The notes under the pieces are model-generated. The model was not told where the DNA came from, searched no databases, and was given only the letters and a program-made list of their open reading frames with translations. The translations under genes were made by a program, and so were the position numbers. A DNA stretch of 64,000 nt from CAIYTF01 sp963664845 (GTDB taxonomy: Bacteria > Bacteroidota > Ignavibacteria > Ignavibacteriales > Ignavibacteriaceae), in NCBI GenBank assembly GCA_963664845.1, contig OY761615.1:3782001-3846000 (forward strand). Reading direction: 5' to 3'. Position 1 is the first letter of the stretch. Each line of letters opens with the position of its first letter. This document shows, one piece after another, positions 52,911 to 61,633 of the stretch.

Positions 52911-54509
52911 ATGGAAAACTATAAAGCTCTCACTCGGGATGAATTGCTACTGATTGTTCATGAACGCGACCGCAGGATAGCGGAGCTGGAAGAGACCAGT
53001 AAAGTGGCCATTGAAAAGGCCGAAAAATATCTTGACCGGTATAAAAACTATCTTGAATCACTTGGATTTTTACCGGTTGGCGTGTTCCTCACCGATTACA
53101 GCGGAAACTATGTTTTCGTAAACCAAAAGTGGTGTGATCTTACGCGTATTTCGCATGGCGAGGCCATGCATAACGGTTGGGTCGATTCAATTGACAGCAA
53201 ATACAGAGAGCAGGTGCTGGCTGAATGGAACAAGTGTCTTGCTTCAAAAAGTACTTTTTACGCGCAATATGAATTGGTCTCGGCAGAAGGAAAGCATGTA
53301 TGGGTAAGTGCATCGGCAAACTGGCTTTCTTCTGATTCCAGTTCGCCTATAGGATTTCTTGGAACAATAACCGATATATCGGCAGAAATGCACAACCGCG
53401 CCGAGATGGAGGCCACCTATGCGCGGTTGAAAAAAATTCTTTCCAGCATGCAATCCGGTGTTCTGGTTGAAGATGAACACCGCCGTATCGTTTTTACCAA
53501 TGACGCTTTTGTTAAAATTTTTTCCATCCCTGTTTCTCCTGATCTGATGATTGGTGCTGATTGCTCAAATTCTGCAGAAGAATCCAAATCAGCATTTAAG
53601 AACCCGGTGGGATTTATTACAAGGATTGAAGAATTGCTTAAAAACCGGCAAGCTGCCACCGGCGACTTGCTTTATCTCAATGATGGACGCGTGCTTGAGC
53701 GGGATTATCTTCCCATTTACATCAACGAATCGTATCGGGGACACCTGTGGCAATATAGCGACGTGACCGAACGGAAGCTTGCAGAAAAGCAGCTCGAAGA
53801 ATATGCCCATGGACTCAAGGCCTCAAACGAAGGAAAGGATAAATTCCTGTCCATTCTTTCTCATGACCTGAAAAATTCATTTACCAGTATTGTGGGGTTT
53901 TCTGATTTCCTGTATGAAGAAGTTGAGAGCAGCACAACCGAGGAATTGAAGGATTTTGCCAAAACCATTAATGAGTCCTCCAGAAATGTGTTTACTTTGC
54001 TTTCCAATTTGCTGGAGTGGGGCAAGATCCAGTTCGGCAAACTTCAATATAACCCGCAGCAGATAAAGTTTACTCCGTTTGTTGAGGAAATAATAGCAGT
54101 CCTGAGTGCATCATCAAATCAAAAGGATGTTGAGGTGCAGATGGATATTCCCGACGGATGCGAGGTGTACACCGACAGGCAGATGCTGTTTTCCGTTATC
54201 CAGAACCTGATTAACAACGCGATAAAATTCTCTCCTGAAGGGTCGGCAATAGTTGTCCGGTCTGTTACCACTAAAGGCGTTACGGCTATCAGTGTAACCG
54301 ATCATGGCATCGGCATGCCCGAGTCAACCGTCAATAATCTGTTTCGCCTGGATAAAATTGAAACACGCGAAGGGACCAATCATGAAAAAGGTTCAGGGCT
54401 CGGTCTCTTGATTACGGGTGAGTTCATTCAAAAAATGGGTGGGAAAATACATATTGACAGCGAAGAAAAAGTTGGAACTACCATCACGATAGAATTGCCC
54501 GGGCAATAA
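52911..54509 (+). CDS. PAS-domain sensor histidine kinase
   Basis: A 532-residue soluble kinase with an N-terminal coiled coil (about 10-50), a PAS unit (about 50-165, GVFLTDYSGNYVFVNQKW, ending FLGTITDIS), a second PAS (about 175-295, GVLVEDEHRRIVFTND, ending QYSDVTERK), HisKA with FLSILSHDLKNSFTSIVGFSDF and HATPase (NLINNAIKFSPEGSA, VTDHGIGMPE, KGSGLGLLITGEF). ATG 52911 is chosen over a GTG nine bases earlier. It follows hslU by 24 bases. The kinase core resembles that of the REC-kinase at 23380-24567 (same H-D-L-[RK] box). Confidence 0.92.
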   Translation: MENYKALTRDELLLIVHERDRRIAELEETSKVAIEKAEKYLDRYKNYLESLGFLPVGVFLTDYSGNYVFVNQKWCDLTRISHGEAMHNGWVDSIDSKYREQVLAEWNKCLASKSTFYAQYELVSAEGKHVWVSASANWLSSDSSSPIGFLGTITDISAEMHNRAEMEATYARLKKILSSMQSGVLVEDEHRRIVFTNDAFVKIFSIPVSPDLMIGADCSNSAEESKSAFKNPVGFITRIEELLKNRQAATGDLLYLNDGRVLERDYLPIYINESYRGHLWQYSDVTERKLAEKQLEEYAHGLKASNEGKDKFLSILSHDLKNSFTSIVGFSDFLYEEVESSTTEELKDFAKTINESSRNVFTLLSNLLEWGKIQFGKLQYNPQQIKFTPFVEEIIAVLSASSNQKDVEVQMDIPDGCEVYTDRQMLFSVIQNLINNAIKFSPEGSAIVVRSVTTKGVTAISVTDHGIGMPESTVNNLFRLDKIETREGTNHEKGSGLGLLITGEFIQKMGGKIHIDSEEKVGTTITIELPGQ

Positions 54510-54712
54510 TCAACCGGCATATCTTATCTTTATGGACCATTGCCCGGTCAGCATGCATAGTGCTGGCAACAATGGCAAAACTGCTCTTGGTAAAGGTGAG
54601 TGATTCTGCTTGCTGCGTATTATTTGACTTTGACCGCAATTGTTTGAATCTCTTTTCCTTTTTTTACATCCAACTTGCAGATTTACAAACACCTATTGGA
54701 TAAAATTGTTTT

Positions 54713-55330
54713 ATGGAATTATTACAAAAGATCAAAGAAGCCGGTTTAACTTATACATCCTATAAAGAAAAGATGAAGCTGATCATCGAAAACACTGACC
54801 CGGAGGCTTTGAATGAGCTTGATAAGGAGCACCTTGGGTTCACCAAATTGAATCAGCACCGGATGAACCGTGTTGAGAAGACCTATGAACCATCTGCTGA
54901 AATGAAAAGACTTGTGGAAAGTATTACGGCTCCCCAGATTTGGATGATCCTGTCTGCTGTGTGGTGCGGTGATTCGGCGCAGAACGTTCCCGCTATTGTT
55001 AAAATGGCCTCGCTCAACCGGTTGATTGAGATTAAGCTTCTTGAGCGTGATGAGCACCTCGACATTATGGATCAGTTTCTTAGCAATGGCTCACGAAGCA
55101 TCCCGAAGCTGGTAGCATTCGACACAGCAGGTGAGATACTGTTTGAGTGGGGAAGCCGGCCCGCAGAGGCGCAAAAAATTGTAACTGAATTAAAGGGACA
55201 GGGAATACCCAAGGCAGTGTGGGAAGAAAAGCTGCACTTGTTCTATGCAAAAAATCGTTCAAAAGCCCTTGAGGCGGAGATGATTGAAAAGCTGCAAGAG
55301 GTTGTTGCTGCTGAAACGATATCAGAGTAA
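54713..55330 (+). CDS. Thioredoxin-fold protein with single-cysteine WCGDSAQ motif
   Basis: A 205-residue protein of the 'thioredoxin family protein' group (Thioredoxin_9-like). The thioredoxin active site is replaced by VWCGDSAQ with one cysteine (Cys85), so classic dithiol exchange is not possible. SRSIPKLVAFD supplies the cis-proline. An N-terminal helical extension precedes the fold. In bacillithiol-using bacteria such single-cysteine folds could act on mixed disulfides (inference). It stands alone, with about 200 non-coding bases upstream. Confidence 0.8.
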   Translation: MELLQKIKEAGLTYTSYKEKMKLIIENTDPEALNELDKEHLGFTKLNQHRMNRVEKTYEPSAEMKRLVESITAPQIWMILSAVWCGDSAQNVPAIVKMASLNRLIEIKLLERDEHLDIMDQFLSNGSRSIPKLVAFDTAGEILFEWGSRPAEAQKIVTELKGQGIPKAVWEEKLHLFYAKNRSKALEAEMIEKLQEVVAAETISE

Positions 55331-55386
55331 CTTCGAAGTGCGGTACCAAAGGAAGTAAGAACTTCACGCAGGCAGCGCGAATGTTG

Positions 55387-56670
55387 TCAGGTTTGTGGAA
55401 GTATTTCCCTGTGATGATCATCAACAAACAAAAGAATGATCAGCCCGACGACAAAGAAAAACAACGTCGTGAGAATGGCTGTATGCTGGCTTCCAGTCAG
55501 GTAGCTGCTCAATCCGAAAACGGTTGGGCCGATGATGGCAGAGCTTTTGCCGAAGAATGAGTAAAACCCGAAGAACTCTGCCTTTTTTTCAAGCGGTGTT
55601 AATTTGGACATGAGTGACCTGCTGGCCGATTGACATGAACCCATCGAAATGCCTGCAAGAACTCCCACCATATAAAATGTTGACTTCGTTTCAGACAAAT
55701 AAGCCAGTGTCACCGTTATTATCCACAGAAGTAACGTGATTATGATGGTTCTCTTTTGACCTATTGAGTCAGCCACAATCCCCAGCACAACAGAACCCAG
55801 GACGGCAGTGGTTTGCACCATTGCAAAAAATATGAGAAGCTCAACTGTGTTGAAATGAAGTGTTGTGCTGGCATATATACCTGAAAAGAAAATAACTGTG
55901 TTCACTCCCTCGATATAAAAGAAAAACGCCAGGAGAAAAATAGCAAGGTTTTTAACGTTGCGGATGTGCGAGATGGTAGTAAGCACTCTTCTGAACCCGA
56001 TCTTGATGTAGGATTCCTTGCTTGTCACCTTTTGACGGGTATCTTTAAGGAAAAGAAAAAGCGGCGTGGCAAAGATGGCAAAGAATGCGGCAGCTATCAA
56101 AAAAGTTAAAGGACGATTATCCACGGGAATGTTGCCGTTCTTCACAAACGGATACACCACCAGCAGTGTGGTGAGCGAACCAAGATATCCCATGCCAAAG
56201 CCGTACCCACTCACCCGGCCATAGTTCTTGGGCGCCGTGATCTCGGGAAGGAATGCGTCATAAAACACCACGCAGGACTGATAGCCGATGTTAGCGATTA
56301 TAAAAAAGAGCAGGCCGAAGAAGATGTCGCCTTTTTTTATGAAGAACAGGAGCGAGGTGAAAACAATGCACTGCAGGGTGAAATAGAGCAGGAAACGTTT
56401 GATCCCTGCGGAATAGTCGGCAATGGCGCCAAGAACAGGCGAGATGAGCGCCGTAACGATCATGGCAATACTGGTTCCCAGGCTCCAGTAGAAATCGCCT
56501 ATTGGCTGCCCATCCGCAACAACTTCCTTAAAATAGACCGCGTAGAGAAACGTAACAACAACAATTGAGAAAGAGGTGTTGGCAAAATCAAAGAGCGTCC
56601 ACACAAAAATCAGGAACGGGGAAGATGGTTTGCCCATCTTGTCGCCGGAACTATTTTGTGGAATTGTCAA
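55387..56670 (-). CDS. UMF1-type major facilitator superfamily transporter
   Basis: A 427-residue protein with twelve hydrophobic segments. WTLFDFANTSFSIVVVTFLY, SPVLGAIADYSAGIKRFLL and FYDAFLPEITAPKNYGRVSGYGFGMGYLGS are characteristic of the UMF1/Atg22-like MFS family. Substrate unknown. Translation probably starts at TTG 56670, which has AGGAAGAGG five bases upstream, overlapping the nusB end by 20 bases. An ATG at 56637 is the alternative. Confidence 0.9.
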   Translation of the reverse strand: MTIPQNSSGDKMGKPSSPFLIFVWTLFDFANTSFSIVVVTFLYAVYFKEVVADGQPIGDFYWSLGTSIAMIVTALISPVLGAIADYSAGIKRFLLYFTLQCIVFTSLLFFIKKGDIFFGLLFFIIANIGYQSCVVFYDAFLPEITAPKNYGRVSGYGFGMGYLGSLTTLLVVYPFVKNGNIPVDNRPLTFLIAAAFFAIFATPLFLFLKDTRQKVTSKESYIKIGFRRVLTTISHIRNVKNLAIFLLAFFFYIEGVNTVIFFSGIYASTTLHFNTVELLIFFAMVQTTAVLGSVVLGIVADSIGQKRTIIITLLLWIITVTLAYLSETKSTFYMVGVLAGISMGSCQSASRSLMSKLTPLEKKAEFFGFYSFFGKSSAIIGPTVFGLSSYLTGSQHTAILTTLFFFVVGLIILLFVDDHHREILPQT

Positions 56671-57115
56671 TTAAACCTCTTCCTGTTTTTTGCAGTTTGC
56701 CTTCTGCTTTATAATCCTCAACAACTTTATTCAGCACACCGTTGATAAATTTGCCGCTTTCCTCGGTACCGAATTCTTTCCCCAGTTCAATCATTTCATT
56801 GATGGTTACTTTAGTGGGGATATCGGTGAAATAGAGAATTTCGGTAATGCCCATTCGTAAAATAAGTTTGTCAATAACAGCCAGGCGTTCAAGTTCCCAG
56901 TTATCCAGCCTTGTGGAAATGAGTTCGTCGGCTTCCTTCTCGTGCATGAGGCTGCGATGAACCAGGTTCTGAGCGAAATCAATTCCAACCTGGTCTTGAA
57001 TGTCACTTAGCAGTCCACTGACGAGGGTTTCGCGTGCATCCCGGTTAAATTCCATTGCATAGAGAATTTGCAAAATACGTTCCCGGATAACTCTTCTCAG
57101 GGATTTTTCAGCCAT
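56651..57115 (-). CDS. nusB: Transcription antitermination protein NusB
   Basis: Binds boxA RNA with NusE in rRNA antitermination. The 154-residue all-helical protein starts SLRRVIRERILQILYAMEF and ends with LGKEFGTEESGKFINGVLNKVVEDY, both typical. It lies 27 bases after the leucine dehydrogenase gene and overlaps the transporter gene downstream. Confidence 0.94.
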   Translation of the reverse strand: MAEKSLRRVIRERILQILYAMEFNRDARETLVSGLLSDIQDQVGIDFAQNLVHRSLMHEKEADELISTRLDNWELERLAVIDKLILRMGITEILYFTDIPTKVTINEMIELGKEFGTEESGKFINGVLNKVVEDYKAEGKLQKTGRGLIDNSTK

Positions 57116-57142
57116 TAGTATTCCTTCTTGTGCTTATGCTGC

Positions 57143-58237
57143 TCAGTGTTTCGTTTTGGGAAACAGTGGTTGCGCATGGCGTTTATTTAAATTTCCAATT
57201 TTTTCAATTCGGTTCAGCGCAAGTCGTGCTGAAGCCTCGGTAGTCGGTATGTTTTGCTCACGTGATATCTTGAAGATTTTCGTGAGCGTGTCGTAAATGC
57301 CTTCTGTTTGTTTTTGAGCGCGGTCTCTCCGGTAGCCTTCCAGTTCATTTGCTATGTTGATCAGCCCCCCTGCATTGATAACGTAATCGGGTGCGTAAAT
57401 TATTCCGCGTTTCAGCAGGGCAGCTCCATGCACTTGTTCATTTTCAAGCTGGTTGTTTGCCGATCCTGCAATAATGGATGCTTTGAGCTCCTGTATTGAC
57501 GTGTCATTGAAAACAGCACCAAGTGCCATGGGAGAAAAGATATCACACTGGGTCTCAAATATGTCCGCAGGAGAAATTTCGGTAAATGAAATACGCTTTC
57601 TCAGTGCCTCAAGTTTTGCTTTGTTGGGATCGGCAATAAAGAGTTTTGCACCTTCGTTTGCCAGATAATCGCAAAGGAACACAGAAACTTTACCGGCTCC
57701 CTGAATGACAATGCGTTTGTCCTGGAGGTGGTCGCAGCCCCAGGCTTCCTGGGCACAAGCCTTGATGCCGATGTAAACGCCATATGCAGTCACCGGAGAC
57801 GGATCGCCTGAGCCGCCCAATGCCGCAGAGATACCTGCAACAAAATTTGTTTCAAGCCTGATCACTTCCATATCGTCAACCGTTGTTCCCACTTCAGTTG
57901 CGGTGATATAGCCTCCGCTTAATCCGTTAATAAACCGGCCAAACGAGCGAAGCAAGAACTCGTTTTTGACCTTTGCCGGATCGCCCAAGATGACCGCTTT
58001 ACCGCCACCCAGGTTAAGCCCTGCCGCTGCTGCCTTATACGTCATGCTCCTTGAGAGCCTTAACACATCGGTGATAGCCTCTTCTTCAGAAGCGTAATCC
58101 CGCATCCTTACGCCGCCAAGAGAGGGCCCAAGCACGGTGTTGTGAATTGCAACAATGGCTTTTAGTCCGGTCAGTGGGTCTGAACAAAAAACTATTTGTT
58201 CGTGTTCATTTGATGCTAATGTTTCAAACAGATTCAT
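57143..58237 (-). CDS. Leucine dehydrogenase (Glu/Leu/Phe/Val dehydrogenase family)
   Basis: NAD-dependent oxidative deaminase of branched-chain amino acids. The 364-residue length and NLGGGKAVILGDP (catalytic Lys80), SMTYKAA (Lys68), TATEVGTTVDDM and YAPDYVINAGGLINIANEL match leucine dehydrogenases. The nucleotide loop reads VIQGAGKVSVFLCDYL, with the second glycine position altered (GAGKVS rather than GxGxVG), but the fold is intact. First gene of the operon with nusB. Confidence 0.92.
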   Translation of the reverse strand: MNLFETLASNEHEQIVFCSDPLTGLKAIVAIHNTVLGPSLGGVRMRDYASEEEAITDVLRLSRSMTYKAAAAGLNLGGGKAVILGDPAKVKNEFLLRSFGRFINGLSGGYITATEVGTTVDDMEVIRLETNFVAGISAALGGSGDPSPVTAYGVYIGIKACAQEAWGCDHLQDKRIVIQGAGKVSVFLCDYLANEGAKLFIADPNKAKLEALRKRISFTEISPADIFETQCDIFSPMALGAVFNDTSIQELKASIIAGSANNQLENEQVHGAALLKRGIIYAPDYVINAGGLINIANELEGYRRDRAQKQTEGIYDTLTKIFKISREQNIPTTEASARLALNRIEKIGNLNKRHAQPLFPKTKH

Positions 58238-58590
58238 TGTCTTTTTTGTTATTCATTGATGAAATAATGGTTCGATAAGGCAGTTCTCAAACAATCGGCC
58301 TTGAACCTGCGCGTTCTCACTTTTGAGTGTTTCTGCGGTGAAAAAGCAGAAAAGCCGGCCATATAGTCAGGATTTTGATTTTATCGTAACTTCTTGAAGT
58401 GCCTTATGGTGCCCAGCAAAAATTGCATAATCTCACTGACAAAGATACTATTTATTTTCAACATTTTTGAATGGCATGGCTCTTCCGGAAGCGCTTTCTT
58501 ATACAATAAAAATTCCCTTGTATTTATTTATGAGAAACCTATTTTGTCGTATTGGAAATTGACAAAATCGTAAAGACATAAGGAGAGACT
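58238..58590. other. Divergent intergenic gap
   Basis: 353 bases between leucine dehydrogenase and the bacillithiol transferase-like gene. It should contain both promoters. AT-rich near 58440-58560. No gene, repeat copy or hairpin was recognised. Confidence 0.4.
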
Positions 58591-59124
58591 ATGGACCTTG
58601 AACAATTGCGCTATCCTATTGGAAAAGCCCCGCGACCAGAGCATATAAGTGCCGACGACATTAAAAAATGGATTGACGAAATTGCAGCTCTTCCTGCAAA
58701 GTTGCGGTTGGTTGTGGGTCGTTTGAACGAAGAGCAATTGGATACACCCTATCGCCCGGATGGTTGGACCGTTCGACAAGTAGTGCATCACATGGCCGAT
58801 AGCCATATGAATAGTTTTATTCGCTTTAAACTGGCGCTTACTGAAGATAACCCAACCGTTAAACCCTATGAAGAGGCTGCGTGGGGCGAACTGCCGGATG
58901 CGAAAAACTTTCCGGTGGAACCTTCTCTCGAAATTTTGGACGGCTTGCACAAACGTTGGGTTGCCTTGCTTGCCGGCATGAGTGAAGACGATTTGGAGAA
59001 AACTTTTTTTCACCCGGGTTATAAAACCACCAATTCCCTCGCAAAAACAATTTGCCTGTATCACTGGCACGGCTTTCATCATCTGGCCCATATCACAGGA
59101 TTAATTGAGCGTTCCGGCTGGTGA
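58591..59124 (+). CDS. YfiT/BstA-type bacillithiol S-transferase (DinB superfamily)
   Basis: A 177-residue four-helix DinB-fold protein. MDLEQLRYPIGKAPRP is the characteristic YfiT/BstA opening. Metal-binding histidines sit in RQVVHHMADSHMN (around 66-72) and WHGFHHLAHITGLIER at the C-terminus. The family conjugates bacillithiol to electrophiles and antibiotics. With bshA in the same window, bacillithiol use is well supported. AAGGAGAG precedes the ATG. Confidence 0.9.
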   Translation: MDLEQLRYPIGKAPRPEHISADDIKKWIDEIAALPAKLRLVVGRLNEEQLDTPYRPDGWTVRQVVHHMADSHMNSFIRFKLALTEDNPTVKPYEEAAWGELPDAKNFPVEPSLEILDGLHKRWVALLAGMSEDDLEKTFFHPGYKTTNSLAKTICLYHWHGFHHLAHITGLIERSGW

Positions 59125-59330
59125 TCCCCAAAGTAAAACCAATGAGAACAGACAATATTTGTGCGTGCGGTAAATATAAAGGTGAAAAAAATGTAAAAGT
59201 AAACGCTAAAGGAGCGTGGGAGGCATACATGGGTCTCCTGTCGGCCATGAACTAATTTGAGAAAGGCAGCACATTTTGTTATTTTATAAAACGATTTACC
59301 AAAAACATTGTATTTTTTGAAACTACGATA

Positions 59331-60380
59331 ATGACAGAAGATCAAAACGAGCTCATTTTGCGGAAGCGCGAACACCTCACAATCTGTGAGACTGATGCCG
59401 CGTCTTTCGACAAAAAGACGACAGGGTTTGAACGATATGATTTTCTGCATTACGCGCTCACCGAAGTTGAACGGGGAAAAATTTATTTTGCCACTGATTT
59501 TTTTGGCAGGAAAATAAATTTTCCGATGCTTATCTCCTGTATGACCGGCGGAATGAATGAGGCCGATTTAATAAATAAACAGCTTGCTAAAGCAGCCGCG
59601 CGGTTGCATATCCCACTTGGTCTTGGCAGTCTGCGCTATGCCTTGGATACAACAGAATTTGACAAAAATCTGCTGGATATCCGCAAAACCGCCGGCAATA
59701 TCCCGTTGATGGGAAATATTGGAGCAGCACAGCTCGTTCAGGAATCTAACGACCTTCGTCGTTTAAAACGTCTGGTGCGGCTGATTGACCTGGATGTATT
59801 CGTGTTGCACCTCAATCCTCTGCAGGAACTGCTGCAAAAAAATGGTGATACTTCATTTAAAGGACTTAAAAATGCAATTGCCGAATTTGTTGCCGAAATT
59901 GGCATCCCGGTAATAGTGAAGGAAGTTGGGTCAGGCATTTCTGCGCATGCAGCCAGGGAGTTGCTTGCACTAGGCGTACAGGGAATTGATGTTGCCGGCG
60001 CAGGTGGCACCAGTTGGGCAGGAGTTGAGATATTACGGAACGATAATGAAAAGGGAGCCGAATTCTGGGATTGGGGCATTCCAACTGCTCAATGTATTTC
60101 GAGTATACGGCCTCTCAAAACAGAATATGAATTTATGCTCATCGGGTCCGGCGGAATAAACACTCCCATGGATGCAGCAAAAGCACTTGCGTTAGGGGCA
60201 AATGTCTGCGGCTCGGCACGCATCCTGTTCCAGGAACTGCGGCAGCGCGGCGTTGAAGGGGTGATCGCCCTGGTTGAGGATTGGTTTGATACAATTGGGA
60301 AAATTATGTTTTTAACGGGAGCACAAACTTTGCAGGAATTTTCAGCGAGGGTGCTCATAAAGAAAGAGGATAGCTTTTGA
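59331..60380 (+). CDS. fni: Type 2 isopentenyl-diphosphate delta-isomerase
   Basis: FMN-dependent IPP/DMAPP isomerase. The 349-residue TIM-barrel protein shows LRKREHLTIC, FPMLISCMTGG, PLGLGSLRYAL, GIPVIVKEVGSGI and GVQGIDVAGAGGTSWAGVE with LIGSGGI near the end, all FMN or substrate contacts. It is the first gene of the isoprenoid/PTS operon. The stop overlaps the next start (TTGA). Confidence 0.96.
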   Translation: MTEDQNELILRKREHLTICETDAASFDKKTTGFERYDFLHYALTEVERGKIYFATDFFGRKINFPMLISCMTGGMNEADLINKQLAKAAARLHIPLGLGSLRYALDTTEFDKNLLDIRKTAGNIPLMGNIGAAQLVQESNDLRRLKRLVRLIDLDVFVLHLNPLQELLQKNGDTSFKGLKNAIAEFVAEIGIPVIVKEVGSGISAHAARELLALGVQGIDVAGAGGTSWAGVEILRNDNEKGAEFWDWGIPTAQCISSIRPLKTEYEFMLIGSGGINTPMDAAKALALGANVCGSARILFQELRQRGVEGVIALVEDWFDTIGKIMFLTGAQTLQEFSARVLIKKEDSF

Positions 60381-61366
60381 GCGAGAAGGAAAAATTCTTA
60401 AAAATATATAACAAAGAACGTTCACTTTTTGATAAAAAACTTACCGGTATCCTGAATAAAAGGAAACCGGAATCATTATATAAACCCGCTTCATATATTC
60501 TGGGTTTGTCCGGAAAACGTCTCCGGCCGTTTTTGGTTTTGCTTTCTGCAAAAGCTGCCGGCGGGAACTATAAGTCAGTGGGAAATGCGGCACTCGCTCT
60601 TGAGATGCTGCACTCGTTCACACTTGTTCACGATGACATTATGGATAATGCTGATTTGCGGCGAGGGGAACTTACCCTGCATAAAAAATATGACTTGAGC
60701 GCTGCAATTCTTTCGGGAGATGTGTTGCTCTCTATTGCATACGAATATCTTTTGCGGGATGCCAAAACAAACATCAGCTCTGTTGTTGGTCATTTTACGC
60801 ATAGCCTTATCGAGGTGTGCGAAGGACAGGGCCTTGACAAGGAATTTGAAAGCCGCAAACAGGTGAGCATTGCGGAATATCTGGTCATGATAACCAAGAA
60901 GACCGCGGTGATGGTTGAAACATGTTGCGCAATTGGCGCGTTGCTTGCAGGCGCAGACGCAAAAACGGTGAAATGCCTGAAAAGTTTTGGCTTGAATCTG
61001 GGAATAGCCTTTCAGATTCAGGATGATCTTCTGGATATCATCGGCAACGAAAAGAAATTTGGGAAAAAAATCGGCGGCGATCTTATTGAAGGCAAAAAAA
61101 CCTTTCTGCTGCTGACGGCCCTCGCAAATGCAAAAGGCAAAAACCTCAGCGCGTTGAAAAAAGTGGTTGCCAATAAAGGAGTGCCTGAAACTGAAATTCC
61201 CGGTTACCGAACGATTTATGAGAACGTCGGAGCAATTGCCGCTGCACAATCTGCAATACAGCGATACACAAAAAAGGCTACAAAGAGTCTTGAAGCATTA
61301 CCGGACAATGAAGACAGGGAAATTTTGTTTTGGTTATCCAATTTACTCATACAGAGAACCTATTAG
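60377..61366 (+). CDS. Polyprenyl synthase (trans-isoprenyl diphosphate synthase)
   Basis: Condenses IPP with allylic diphosphates. The 329-residue protein has SGKRLRPFLVLLSAKAAGG, the first Asp-rich motif LVHDDIMDNADLRRG (Asp86, Asp87, Asp90) and the second QIQDDLLDIIG (about 213-223) with KKIGGDLIEGKKT. Chain length cannot be fixed from sequence; position and form fit octaprenyl or similar for quinones. It starts at TTG 60377, overlapping the fni stop by four bases. Confidence 0.94.
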   Translation: MSEKEKFLKIYNKERSLFDKKLTGILNKRKPESLYKPASYILGLSGKRLRPFLVLLSAKAAGGNYKSVGNAALALEMLHSFTLVHDDIMDNADLRRGELTLHKKYDLSAAILSGDVLLSIAYEYLLRDAKTNISSVVGHFTHSLIEVCEGQGLDKEFESRKQVSIAEYLVMITKKTAVMVETCCAIGALLAGADAKTVKCLKSFGLNLGIAFQIQDDLLDIIGNEKKFGKKIGGDLIEGKKTFLLLTALANAKGKNLSALKKVVANKGVPETEIPGYRTIYENVGAIAAAQSAIQRYTKKATKSLEALPDNEDREILFWLSNLLIQRTY

Positions 61367-61633
61367 ATGATTGAAAAAACAGTTGAAATTGTGAGCCCGC
61401 ACGGGCTGCATACCAGACCGGCAGCAACCATTGTTAAGCTGGCAGCAAAATATCATTCCGAGTTTTTTCTTAACAAGGATGGACTCAGGATAAATGGTAA
61501 AAGCATCATCGGGGTTATGACCCTTGCAGCAGTGAGGGGATCGTTCCTCGAACTGGAATTCGATGGCCCCGACGAGGAGGCTATGGCTAATGACATCATT
61601 GATTACTTTAAAAGAGGCTTTGACGAAATTTGA
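61367..61633 (+). CDS. ptsH: Phosphocarrier protein HPr
   Basis: An 88-residue HPr. The active-site His15 lies in SPHGLHTRPA, and Ser46 in INGKSIIGVMTLAA is the regulatory site recognised by HPr kinase, so HPr(Ser-P) control is possible. It starts directly after the polyprenyl synthase stop and overlaps ptsI by four bases (TTGA). No sugar-specific EII gene lies in the window. Confidence 0.96.
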   Translation: MIEKTVEIVSPHGLHTRPAATIVKLAAKYHSEFFLNKDGLRINGKSIIGVMTLAAVRGSFLELEFDGPDEEAMANDIIDYFKRGFDEI

